This document shows, in pieces, positions 7,281 through 16,256 of a DNA stretch of 64,000 bases (positions within the stretch are counted from its first letter, which is position 1; each line of letters begins with the position of its first letter). Below the pieces are notes generated by a model. That model searched no databases. It saw only the letters and a list, made by a program, of their open reading frames with translations, and had not been told where the DNA came from. Origin of the DNA: Planctomycetota bacterium (GTDB taxonomy: Bacteria > Planctomycetota > Planctomycetia > Pirellulales > Lacipirellulaceae); the NCBI GenBank assembly GCA_013286045.1, contig JABDGM010000005.1, positions 17,490 through 81,489 of the forward strand. Reading direction: 5' to 3'. Position numbers and translations under genes: made by a program.

Positions 7281-9467
7281 TTAGTGAACTGCCGGCTCGC
7301 CCGTGCTGTTCTTGATGCTGGCAAGAACAATCCGGATTTGTTCGTAAGTCACTCGACCTTCGAGAGTATCAAAAATCGGGCGTAACCGTTCAACTCCGAC
7401 GTCGTGAATGGCCGATTCGACAAGATCGAATTCGGCGCGATTTACCCAGGGCGATACGTCTCGGACCTTTCGATGGCGAATGTACGATTCGAGATAGCCG
7501 AAGACGGTGGAGGCTGCCCGGCCCATGCGTTCTGCAACTTGGTCGACGCTCAATCGCTGGTCGAACAACGGGAACGACTGGACGGCATTCGCGGTCGGCG
7601 CTGCCACTGCAGCTCGCGGCGGCGTTGCGGCGGACGGCTGCAAAGGAGCAACGTCCATCGACAATTGGCGCTCACTGCAATAGGTCACAATGCCATCAAT
7701 AAATTGCTCGCCAAAGTCGGCCAGCTTTTGCTGGCCCACGCCGCGGACTTCCAACAAGGCCGGCAACGACGAAGGACGCTGACGGGCCATTTCGCGTAGC
7801 GTGGCATCGCCGAACACAATGTACGCCGGCACCGTGCGCTGCAGTGCAATTTCCCGGCGCAATTGACGTAGTGCATCGAATAACCCTTGGTCGACGCCTT
7901 CCCAAGAATCGGTGACCGATCTGGATGTCGCTGCTCGTGACGCCTTCGCCGGTTGGAGCAACGTCGGCATGAGTTCGCCGCGGAGTAAACGCCGGCCTTC
8001 ATCCGTTACTTCAACCGTGTTGTACTCACCCTCCTTACGAAGAAAGCCCTGACTACCAAGCTGCTCGATCCATTGTCGCACGTCCTGACGACGCAAATCG
8101 CGAAGCAGTCCCCACGTGCTCAATTGATTGTGCCCGGCGGCGAGAATCCGCTGATCTTGCGAGCCGACAAGCACTTGCGATACGTAGTCGGCGCCGAATC
8201 GCTGCTCGAGGCGCAACACGCAGGAGAGAATCTTTTGGCCAATTACCAGCGCGTCATCAACGACAGCGAGGCTGCCCACGCACACGTCGCAAGCGTTGCA
8301 AGGGCCACGAGTCCACGATTGGCCGAAGTGCTCGACAAGCATCTTATGGCGGCATGTGACCGCAGTGGCATACGCGTTCATCTTTTCGAGCGACGAGAAA
8401 GCAGCGTCTCGCGCCTCTTCGGGCAGGTCGCCGAGCATTCGCTTCCAGGTCATTAGGTCTCGACCCGAGAACAGCAGCCGGCACTCCGCCTCGACGCCAT
8501 CGCGACCTGCGCGGCCGCTTTCCTGTTGATAGTTTTCGAGCGATTTCGGCATTCCTAAATGCACGACGTACCGCACGTTGGATTTGTCGATACCCATACC
8601 AAACGCGATCGTGGCGACGATGGTGTTCGCTCGCTCGGTCAAGAACGCATCTTGATTTCGAATGCGCTCGTCGTCGCTCATCCCGGCGTGATAAGGCAGC
8701 GCGGAGTATCCTAACTCCCGCAAGAGCGTCGTCGTGCGATCAACTTCCGCTCGCGTGATGCAATACACAATGCCGGATTGGTCGCGAAACCGATCGATAA
8801 CTTCGCACAGTTGCCCGAGCCCGCGTTCACGACGGGCCACGTGATACTGCAGGTTCGATCGGTGGAAGTCGCCGACGAGAATCTCTGGTTCCTGCAGACC
8901 AAGCTGAGTAACGATATCGCGTCGAACCTGGTCCGTTGCGGTAGCCGTATACGCATGCACCGCGACATTGGGGAATCGCTCGCGCAACGTCCGCAGCCCC
9001 CGATATTCGGGACGGAAGTCGTGCCCCCACGCACTGATGCAGTGAGCCTCGTCAATGGCGAAGAAACTCACGTTCTGGTTGGCGAGAAAATCGAGCGTAC
9101 GCGGCGTCACCAATCGTTCGGGCGACATGTAGAGGAGTCGCAACTCGCCCGATTCCACCTGCCGCGCTACCTGGCGTTTTTCTTCGCTGCCGTGCGTGCT
9201 GTTGACCGCTGCGGCCGGAACACCGCACGCAACAAGCCCATCCACCTGATCCTTCATCAGCGCCAAGAGAGGCGACACGACGACCGCCACCCCTTCGCGA
9301 CAAAGGGCCGGCGCCTGGTAACACAGCGACTTGCCGCCGCCGGTTGGCATCACGACCAAGGAGTCGCGGTTTTCGAGCACGCTTTGAATGGCTTCGCGTT
9401 GCAGGGGCAAAAACGCGTCGAACCCCCAATACTGCTTGAGAACCTGTTGCACAGCATCGGGTTGCAT
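7281..9467 (-). CDS. recQ: ATP-dependent DNA helicase RecQ
   Basis: 3'-5' superfamily 2 DNA helicase acting in recombination and fork repair. At 728 aa it is longer than E. coli RecQ (about 610). Walker A PTGGGKS lies at 41-47, DEAH at 139-142 followed by the RecQ signature CISAWGHDFRPEY. A zinc-binding RQC segment has the cysteines of TCRHKMLV and GPCNACDVC. An HRDC domain (LRQLRREIA, then LPALLEVRGVGQQKL) follows, then an extra C-terminal helical domain (VDQVAERMGRAASTV, IRHRKVRDV) of the kind found in long RecQ proteins, probably helix-turn-helix. ATG 9467 begins MQPDAVQQVLKQYWGF, the usual RecQ start. It is divergent from the caspase-like gene at 9726. Confidence 0.97.
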   Translation of the reverse strand: MQPDAVQQVLKQYWGFDAFLPLQREAIQSVLENRDSLVVMPTGGGKSLCYQAPALCREGVAVVVSPLLALMKDQVDGLVACGVPAAAVNSTHGSEEKRQVARQVESGELRLLYMSPERLVTPRTLDFLANQNVSFFAIDEAHCISAWGHDFRPEYRGLRTLRERFPNVAVHAYTATATDQVRRDIVTQLGLQEPEILVGDFHRSNLQYHVARRERGLGQLCEVIDRFRDQSGIVYCITRAEVDRTTTLLRELGYSALPYHAGMSDDERIRNQDAFLTERANTIVATIAFGMGIDKSNVRYVVHLGMPKSLENYQQESGRAGRDGVEAECRLLFSGRDLMTWKRMLGDLPEEARDAAFSSLEKMNAYATAVTCRHKMLVEHFGQSWTRGPCNACDVCVGSLAVVDDALVIGQKILSCVLRLEQRFGADYVSQVLVGSQDQRILAAGHNQLSTWGLLRDLRRQDVRQWIEQLGSQGFLRKEGEYNTVEVTDEGRRLLRGELMPTLLQPAKASRAATSRSVTDSWEGVDQGLFDALRQLRREIALQRTVPAYIVFGDATLREMARQRPSSLPALLEVRGVGQQKLADFGEQFIDGIVTYCSERQLSMDVAPLQPSAATPPRAAVAAPTANAVQSFPLFDQRLSVDQVAERMGRAASTVFGYLESYIRHRKVRDVSPWVNRAEFDLVESAIHDVGVERLRPIFDTLEGRVTYEQIRIVLASIKNSTGEPAVH

Positions 9468-9725
9468 GGCGGAGCTCGTCGACTATTTCCGTTCGTCTAC
9501 AATTCGCGGCCGCAACGTATTTGCGGTCCGTGTTCGATTCTAAGAAACTGCCGCGGGCGGAAGCAATGATCGAATTGCCTCAATTCTACGCGATTTCAGT
9601 ATCCGATGGCGCGGGATCGGGGTTTAGTTCATGGTAAAGGGTGAGTGCCGTGCTGGCGCTTCGCCGCCCTAGTATATTTGATGAAGGCACCGCTTGAGCA
9701 AAGACTGATTGCATTCGGAGCAGAC

Positions 9726-11357
9726 ATGTTGAACCGGCAGACTTTTTGGCAGACAACGCTCGCGATTTCGGCGGCGATTTTTCTACCTGGCTCGAATGCT
9801 TCCGCCAAGGATTACTTTCTCACAATTGGCGGTGGCTACGAAACGTCAGCCAATCAGTTGTCACTCGAGCGCAATGTGATTTTTCAGCAATCAGTTTTAG
9901 CTACCCAGCGACCGGATCGACCGTCGCACGAGGTGTGGTTCGCCGACGGTAACGATCCGCACCCCGATGTCCAGTGCCGTGACCCGAAGTTCGAAGATAA
10001 CTGTCCGCTCGCGCGGCGGTTATTGGCGGAACTTTTGGGCGATGCCGAAACGGTGGACCTCGTTTACCGTAACAATGAAATCCCCAATCTCACCGGGCCT
10101 GCCGATCTCAAACAAGTGAAGCAGCACTTCGCAGATTTGGCGTCCCAAGTGAAAGCTGGCGATCGGGTGCTTATCTATACGACTGGTCATGGCGGCAAAG
10201 CTCGCAGAGCCGGTCGGGGACGGCGAGAAAATCAGGCGAAAACGAATCCATATAACACGTCGTTTGTCTTCTGGAATAACGAGCCAGTTACGGCCAGTGA
10301 TTTCAGCGGGTGGCTCGATCAGTTTCCGAAAGACGTCCAGGTTGTGCTGGTGATGGTGCAGTGTTACGCGGGCGGATTCTCCCACACGATCTTCGAACAT
10401 GCCGATGCAAACGCCGGCTTATCTGACCGTCCGCGGTGTGGCTTCTTTGCTCAGCTTCACGATCGCGGCGCTGCTGGCTGTACGCCCGATGCGGATGAGG
10501 CCGACTTTGAAGAGTACAGCGGCTGCTTCTGGGGTGCGCTGGCCGGCAAAATGCGCGATGGTAAAGTCGTCGTTGATGCCGACTTCGATAAGAACGGCCA
10601 GATTTCTTTTGCCGAAGCCCATGCCTACGCCGTGATTCAAAGCGATACGATCGATGTGCCGGTCCGCACTTCGGAGGCGTTGTTGAAGCAATACAGCAAA
10701 TTGGGCGACGCGACGACAAAGGCGAAATCTGCTGCCAAAAAAGACGGCGACGCTGCCGGCAGCGAATCAGAGCTCCTGGCCCTTTCCGGACCGATAAAAA
10801 CGCTCGCTGCCGGTTGCCGGCCCGACCAGCGGGCCGTGATCGACCAGCTCGCCACGAAGCTGGATTTGAAGGCTGGCGCAACCGTCGAGGACGTGCAAGC
10901 AAAACTGCGGCAGGCGGAAGATAAACTCGATAGCGCAAATTCAAAATCCAGCACAGCAACGCGGACTCGCCGCAGCGCGCTAAAGGCGGTTCGAAATGAG
11001 ATCTACGACAACTGGCCTGAGCTGCAATCCGAATGGGCGCCGCTCGCCGTCGAGCTGGCGACCGCCCGCGCCGACGAATTCGTGACCCGCGTGCAAAAAC
11101 TTCCCGACTACGCAACCCTCGGGTATGCCAAAAAACGTGAAGAGGAATTGATCAAGGCCTCGATGGAGCTTGAGCGCGATAAAGCGCGGGTCGAGCGGCT
11201 GCTTCGCGCGTGCGAAACTGCCGTGCTGGCCGCCAACTTGGCGAAGGTCGCCAAACCCGAGATCTTGCAGCGGTACGAGGAGTTGCTCCGCATGGAAGAG
11301 GAAGGCCTAGCCGACCCTTCCCACACGACATCGCCCTCAGCCGCCGGTGGCAATTAG
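9726..11357 (+). CDS. Secreted caspase-like (clan CD, C13-type) cysteine peptidase with EF-hand
   Basis: Predicted exported protein of 543 aa. ATG 9726 is preceded by GGAG at 9717-9720 and opens a signal peptide (MLNRQTFWQT then a hydrophobic run, cleavage near NASA-KDY). The next part has the legumain/caspase dyad: H155 in IYTTGHGG and C213 in VMVQCYAGGF, each following a hydrophobic strand. An EF-hand-like loop follows at 286-297 (DFDKNGQISFAE: D286, D288, N290, E297), suggesting calcium binding. The last 170 residues are charged and mostly coiled-coil. An upstream in-frame ATG at 9645 would bury the signal peptide and is rejected. Substrate is unknown. The dyad is inferred from motif spacing, not from alignment. 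Confidence 0.75.
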   Translation: MLNRQTFWQTTLAISAAIFLPGSNASAKDYFLTIGGGYETSANQLSLERNVIFQQSVLATQRPDRPSHEVWFADGNDPHPDVQCRDPKFEDNCPLARRLLAELLGDAETVDLVYRNNEIPNLTGPADLKQVKQHFADLASQVKAGDRVLIYTTGHGGKARRAGRGRRENQAKTNPYNTSFVFWNNEPVTASDFSGWLDQFPKDVQVVLVMVQCYAGGFSHTIFEHADANAGLSDRPRCGFFAQLHDRGAAGCTPDADEADFEEYSGCFWGALAGKMRDGKVVVDADFDKNGQISFAEAHAYAVIQSDTIDVPVRTSEALLKQYSKLGDATTKAKSAAKKDGDAAGSESELLALSGPIKTLAAGCRPDQRAVIDQLATKLDLKAGATVEDVQAKLRQAEDKLDSANSKSSTATRTRRSALKAVRNEIYDNWPELQSEWAPLAVELATARADEFVTRVQKLPDYATLGYAKKREEELIKASMELERDKARVERLLRACETAVLAANLAKVAKPEILQRYEELLRMEEEGLADPSHTTSPSAAGGN

Positions 11358-11482
11358 CTTTACGCGATAACGAATTCTCGCCCGTGAGCTTGGCGCTTTT
11401 TGGCCACCACCGTACGCTTTGTTAGATCGCGGCGCACTGTGCGTCGCACTTAGCGAATGTTCATACCGTGGCGGAGTGGCGG

Positions 11483-12976
11483 ATGACGTTTCTCATGGCC
11501 CTCGATCAGGGCACGACCTCATCGCGAGCGATCATCTTTGCCGATTCCGGGGACATCGTTGCCGTCGCGCAGCGCGAGTTCGGGCAGCACTTTCCTCAGC
11601 CCGGTTGGGTCGAACACGACGCCGAGGAAATCTGGACCAGCCAGCGCGACGTCGCTTGCGAAGCGCTGGCGAGCGCGAAGCTGAAGACCGCCGACATCGC
11701 GGCGATCGGCATTACGAATCAGCGCGAAACGATTGTGATCTGGGATCGGGCGACCGGCAACCCGATCCACCGTGCCATCGTGTGGCAAGATCGCCGCACA
11801 TCGAACGCCTGTGACCAATTTCGCGCCGACGGGCGCGAGCCCATGGTTCACCGCAAGACCGGCCTGCTTCTCGACCCGTACTTTAGCGCGACGAAGATTG
11901 CTTGGATTCTCGATCACGTTTCCGGCGCGCGAACGGCGGCCGAGGCTGGAAAACTGGCCTGCGGCACGGTCGATAGCTGGCTCATTTATCGGCTGACGGG
12001 TGGCAAAGTGCATGTCACGGATGTCTCGAATGCCTCGCGGACGCTGCTGATGAACATCCACGAAGGTGATTGGGACGACGAACTGCTCGCCTGCTTCCAA
12101 ATTCCCAGGCAGCTGCTTCCCAGCGTTCGCTCGTCGAGCGAAGTATATGGCGAGGTCGCGACTATCCCCGAACTGAAGGGCGTCCCGATTGCCGGCATTG
12201 CGGGCGATCAGCAGGCCGCGCTGTTCGGGCAGGCGTGCTTCCGAGCTGGCGATGCGAAAAACACCTACGGAACCGGTTGCTTCATGCTGATGAACACCGG
12301 CAAGCAGGCGGTCGACTCAAAGAACAAACTGCTCACCACGATTGCATGGGCCATCGATGGCCAGCGCGAGTATGCACTGGAGGGAGGCGTATTCGTCGGC
12401 GGTGCCGTGGTTTCATGGTTGCGAGATGGCCTCGGCATTATCAAAACGTCAGCAGAAGTCGGGCGGTTGGCAAACAGCGTTCCCGATAGCGGAGGCGTTT
12501 ACGTTGTGCCCGCGTTCGCCGGACTGGGTGCACCGCATTGGGACCCTTACGCGCGAGGCACAATCGTCGGAATTACACGCGGCACGACCGCGGCCCACAT
12601 CGCGCGGGCAGCCGTGGAAAGCATCGCACTGCAAGTTGCCGATTTAAGCGATGCGATGCGGAAAGACGCGGGCAATGAATTCAACGAGCTTCGCGTCGAC
12701 GGCGGTGCGAGCGTGAACGATGGTCTTCTACAGCACCAGGCCGACATCATGCAACTTCCCGTCGTGCGACCTGAGGTTACGGAAACTACGGCCCTTGGTG
12801 CTGCCTACCTTGCTGGATTAGCGACGGACGTTTGGAAAGGTCGCGATGAAATCGCGGGACATTGGAAAATCAATCGGCGGTTCGAACCGAAAATGTCTCG
12901 AGATCAAGCTGACATGATCCGAGCCCGCTGGGCCGATGCGGTAGAGCGTTCGCGCGGTTGGGCCAAAACAGAATAA
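11483..12976 (+). CDS. glpK: Glycerol kinase
   Basis: FGGY-family kinase converting glycerol to sn-glycerol 3-phosphate in the cytoplasm. The protein of 497 aa has the family's usual length. N-terminal phosphate-binding block [12 protein letters not shown], the [11 protein letters not shown] segment, [14 protein letters not shown], and the C-terminal [13 protein letters not shown] and [14 protein letters not shown] blocks are all typical of GlpK. Start: ATG 11483 has GGAG at 11473-11476; a GTG at 11468 is in frame but has no ribosome site. The aquaporin GlpF lies 1.9 kb downstream on the same strand, separated by the HEAT/Hint gene. No glycerol-3-phosphate dehydrogenase is in the window. Confidence 0.96.
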   Translation: MTFLMALDQGTTSSRAIIFADSGDIVAVAQREFGQHFPQPGWVEHDAEEIWTSQRDVACEALASAKLKTADIAAIGITNQRETIVIWDRATGNPIHRAIVWQDRRTSNACDQFRADGREPMVHRKTGLLLDPYFSATKIAWILDHVSGARTAAEAGKLACGTVDSWLIYRLTGGKVHVTDVSNASRTLLMNIHEGDWDDELLACFQIPRQLLPSVRSSSEVYGEVATIPELKGVPIAGIAGDQQAALFGQACFRAGDAKNTYGTGCFMLMNTGKQAVDSKNKLLTTIAWAIDGQREYALEGGVFVGGAVVSWLRDGLGIIKTSAEVGRLANSVPDSGGVYVVPAFAGLGAPHWDPYARGTIVGITRGTTAAHIARAAVESIALQVADLSDAMRKDAGNEFNELRVDGGASVNDGLLQHQADIMQLPVVRPEVTETTALGAAYLAGLATDVWKGRDEIAGHWKINRRFEPKMSRDQADMIRARWADAVERSRGWAKTE

Positions 12977-13074
12977 AATTGCTACTTCTAAGCGAACTAT
13001 CGAAAATACAGCGACAGGCCTGGTCGCACGATCGATTTTCAGAAGCCATTTCGTCCTTCAAAGGAGAGTGAGCT

Positions 13075-14820
13075 GTGAATCGTCGGTTAAATCGCGTCGA
13101 TGCATCGCGGCTGCGGTTCATTCCGGCACTGCTCGCCACAATCTGTCTACTTAAAGATGGTCAGAGCGTCGCCAGCGCTAAGCAGAACGCGGCGCCGCCC
13201 GCAAAAGCAGCTGTCGACGCGCCGGATTTCGCCAAGAATGTTCGCGTTAAGTTTGCAGGCGCAGATAAGCCGCTGGGTGAGATCGTTCGCCAACGCGCAG
13301 CCGACGCGCAATTGGCCAATTATCGCGAATTGCGAAAATCGAGCGACGGCACGGTAGACAGCCAGCGCGAGCTCGCTCGCTGGTGCCGCAAGCAACGCCT
13401 TCCGGAAGAGGAGCAGCTTCATTGGCAAATCGTGCTGCGGAGATACCGCGGAGACCAAGAAGCGATCAAGGCCTTAAAACTTAAAAACTATCGAGGAATG
13501 CTTTGGACCGCGGAAGACATCGAAAAGCTTAAACGACAGGAGAAAGAGCTGGACGAAGACTCGAAGACCTGGCTGCCCAAGCTGAGAAAATTAAAGCATT
13601 CGATCGAACACGGCGGCGAGGAGGAGCGCGCGGCCGCACTTCGTGAACTCAAATCAATCGAGGACCCACGAGCAATACCTTTTCTCGATGAAGCGTTCGG
13701 AGTGGAAAGCGGTGTTGGAATCGGAATTGTAGAGATACTCAGCAAGATGCCTGCAAACGAGGCATCCCCTACCCTCGCGCGGCTGGCCGTTCAGTCTTCC
13801 GACCAATATGTACGCCAAAAGGCGGCGGAATCTCTTCGAGCGAGCCCGTATGAAACGTATGTCCCCGTTCTTATCGGCCAGTTAGCGGCGCCGATCGAAA
13901 TGAGTGTCGACGTATCCGTGACGCCAGGACGACACAAATGGAAAGAGGTGGAATGGAATGAATACACGGGCGGGCTAGTCGTCGGGATGTACGACAAGTG
14001 GCGGCTGCACAGCGAATATCAAAGAAGCGACGTTTTGTTTTGGGGACTAGAGCAACGTCACAAATCGGGTTATATGCTGACGGAAAATGTGCCTGACCAC
14101 TTGCGCTACAACTACGTGCTGAGTCGCGACAGCGACAACCCCGACAAACCTTACGAGCGCACCGGAAGCATCGAAGATAAACCCGGTACGAAGAAGCCGA
14201 AAAAAGGCGAATCGATTGCCGATGTTGAGAAACGTGTTAAAGACGAAAACGCCGAGCAGGTAGCGATCAATGAAAAAATTCATGCGGCACTGAACGCGGC
14301 GACCGGCGCCAATATTCCACCAGGCCAAGGGCCCCACGGACAATTCGAAGAAGTGAAACCCAAACTATGGTGGGATTGGTGGAAAAAGCAGTCGCACACG
14401 AACCGCTATTATGGCGCCGGAACCAAAGTCTGGACAGAACTCGGCCTATTGCCCATCGAGCAGATCATGGTTGGTGATCGTGTCCTCACGCGCGATCCAA
14501 AATCCGGCGACGTGTCTTTCCAGCTCGTGCTCGCAACGGGTTCAAAGCCCAAAAGCGCAGCCCGCACTATCGATACCGGTTCGACGACGATCGTGGCGAG
14601 TGACGATCAACGATTCTCGGTCGGCGGTAAGTGGGTAAAGGCAGTCGAGCTGACCTCAAACGCTAATCTAGATGGATTGACCGAGTCCCACGCAATCAAA
14701 AATATCTCAGAAGGCGACGCGACCGACCAATTTGCGATTGTCATTGCTGATGCACCAGCTTATTTTGTTGGCCAGCAAGGGGTCTTGGTGCACGACGCGA
14801 CCATTTCGATAGGTAGATGA
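13075..14820 (+). CDS. Exported HEAT-repeat protein with degenerate C-terminal Hint (intein-like) domain
   Basis: Protein of 581 aa starting at GTG 13075, with GGAG at 13063-13066. The N-terminus (MNRRLNRVDASRLRF then a short hydrophobic stretch to SVASA) looks like a signal sequence. Residues about 175-275 carry HEAT-like helical repeats (RAAALRELKSIEDPRAIPFL). From about 443 comes a Hint domain: GAGTKVWTELGLLPIEQI, VGDRVLTRDP, a central strand pair, then YFVGQQGVLVHD. In active Hint domains the first residue is Cys and the end is His-Asn; here those positions are Tyr445 and His-Asp, so self-cleavage should be lost. Planctomycetes carry many Hint proteins of unknown role. It sits between glpK and glpF; any link to glycerol is unproven. 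Confidence 0.8.
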   Translation: MNRRLNRVDASRLRFIPALLATICLLKDGQSVASAKQNAAPPAKAAVDAPDFAKNVRVKFAGADKPLGEIVRQRAADAQLANYRELRKSSDGTVDSQRELARWCRKQRLPEEEQLHWQIVLRRYRGDQEAIKALKLKNYRGMLWTAEDIEKLKRQEKELDEDSKTWLPKLRKLKHSIEHGGEEERAAALRELKSIEDPRAIPFLDEAFGVESGVGIGIVEILSKMPANEASPTLARLAVQSSDQYVRQKAAESLRASPYETYVPVLIGQLAAPIEMSVDVSVTPGRHKWKEVEWNEYTGGLVVGMYDKWRLHSEYQRSDVLFWGLEQRHKSGYMLTENVPDHLRYNYVLSRDSDNPDKPYERTGSIEDKPGTKKPKKGESIADVEKRVKDENAEQVAINEKIHAALNAATGANIPPGQGPHGQFEEVKPKLWWDWWKKQSHTNRYYGAGTKVWTELGLLPIEQIMVGDRVLTRDPKSGDVSFQLVLATGSKPKSAARTIDTGSTTIVASDDQRFSVGGKWVKAVELTSNANLDGLTESHAIKNISEGDATDQFAIVIADAPAYFVGQQGVLVHDATISIGR

Positions 14821-14875
14821 CCGCGAGCTGGTCGCGCCATCTAGTTCGGCGGAAAACCGGAGCTGCCTGCATACG

Positions 14876-15643
14876 ATGCATCTTTATTTGGCGGAATTCG
14901 TTGGCACGGCGCTCTTGGTACTCCTCGGGAATGGCGTCGTAGCCAACGTCCTGCTCCCGGAGACGAAAGGCAACAACGCAGGCTGGATCGTTATTACCTT
15001 CGGGTGGGCAATGGCCGTGTTCGTCGGCGTGTGGTGCGTCGGCCCGATTAGCGGCGCGCACCTGAATCCGGCAGTGACGCTCGGCCTCGCCATGGCGTCA
15101 AAGTTCGCATGGCACCTGGTGCCGGGATACATCGCCGCTCAGTTGCTAGGTGCAATTATCGGCGCCGTTCTGGTGTTTGCTTTCTATCGTGATCACTACG
15201 GCAAAGCTAATGACGCCGATGCAAAGCTCGGCACCTTCGCCACCGCGCCGGCGATCCGAAATCCATTCCGCAATCTGTTCAGCGAATCGATCGGCACGTT
15301 CGTGCTGGTGTTCGCCGTTCTGATGTCGGTTGAACCTTCCATAACGCGAAGCGAAATGATCAACCCAGAATCACCCGGTCTAAAAATCGGTCTCGGCACG
15401 CTCGGCGCACTGCCCGTCGGCTTGCTGGTCTTCGCGATCGGACTGTCGCTTGGGGGCACAACGGGTTACGCAATCAACCCTGCACGCGATCTTGGTCCGC
15501 GCATCGTCCACGCCGTTCTTCCGGTGCCTGGCAAGCGAGACAGCGATTGGGGATATGCCTGGGTGCCGGTCGTAGGTCCGTTTGTGGGCACGGTACTGGC
15601 GTTCCTGTTGAACCTAGTCTGCAACGCTGACGTTAAGTTTTGA
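14876..15643 (+). CDS. glpF: Glycerol uptake facilitator (aquaglyceroporin)
   Basis: MIP-family channel of 255 aa with six membrane segments and two half-helices. Both NPA boxes are intact: SGAHLNPAVT in the first half and YAINPARDLGPR in the second. The Asp after the second NPAR is the mark of glycerol-conducting members rather than water-only aquaporins. It would pass glycerol for the kinase encoded at 11483. The gene follows the HEAT/Hint gene by 55 bp on the same strand. No strong ribosome site is visible before ATG 14876. Confidence 0.95.
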   Translation: MHLYLAEFVGTALLVLLGNGVVANVLLPETKGNNAGWIVITFGWAMAVFVGVWCVGPISGAHLNPAVTLGLAMASKFAWHLVPGYIAAQLLGAIIGAVLVFAFYRDHYGKANDADAKLGTFATAPAIRNPFRNLFSESIGTFVLVFAVLMSVEPSITRSEMINPESPGLKIGLGTLGALPVGLLVFAIGLSLGGTTGYAINPARDLGPRIVHAVLPVPGKRDSDWGYAWVPVVGPFVGTVLAFLLNLVCNADVKF

Positions 15644-15692
15644 TCGGAATCCACCCTCGCGTAACTTGCGTTGCATCGCAGTTTTCGAGCGA

Positions 15693-15956
15693 TTAGCTGT
15701 CCCGAAACTTATCGGATTGCCATCCGCTCAGGCTGGACCGTTCCATCAGCTCCGCGAACCGCGCTTCCGCCTTGCGGAGCACGAGATCGCGATCGGTGGA
15801 TCCCTTTATCTCGGCAGTCCACCATTCGTGAAGCTCATGCCGGCTGCTGAAATCGCTGATCCCGCGGATCAGGGCGTCGGCATCGGGCCCGTACGTCTCG
15901 ATCTTATGGACAAGAATATCGGTTAGTGGATGATCGCCTGGTTTGCCGCTCGCCAT
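15693..15956 (-). CDS. Small conserved-looking protein of unknown function (87 aa)
   Basis: Acidic soluble protein of 87 aa with no membrane segment. The frame continues upstream to 15971, but the internal ATG at 15956 (MASGKPGDHPLTDILVHKIE) is preceded by GGGAG at a good distance and is chosen. The body is helical, rich in charged residues, with Trp-Trp at LHEWW. I do not recognise the family. It converges with glpF and stands alone. Coding is supported by codon use like the neighbours and by the ribosome site, not by homology. Confidence 0.55.
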   Translation of the reverse strand: MASGKPGDHPLTDILVHKIETYGPDADALIRGISDFSSRHELHEWWTAEIKGSTDRDLVLRKAEARFAELMERSSLSGWQSDKFRDS

Positions 15957-16256
15957 GATCCGCTCTCCCATCGCGTCTCAACCTTTGTTGCCCATCCTAT
16001 CGGGTCTTCTGCGATTATACCGCGCCGCGGCGAGGACTTGCATAGTAGCCCGCTCGCCACCATGTATGGAACATGGCTGCGGAGGTGCAGTTGTTGTGCC
16101 CAACAATGACAGTGCGACGGACTTCGGCTACAATTGAATCGGACGGTCGGCCGCGAAAGAACCAGGTGGTTTCAGCGGCCAGATTCGTGAATCGGCGTCA
16201 CGCTCGCCGCTCTTTAGGGCGAAAGTCGACAACTACCCCCACCTGCGTGCGCGTCA
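15957..16256. other. Intergenic region upstream of the cytochrome gene
   Basis: Serves as the divergent control region for the 87-aa gene and the cytochrome gene. A TACAAT at about 16130 could be a -10 box, but no convincing -35 is seen. No gene is visible. Confidence 0.3.
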
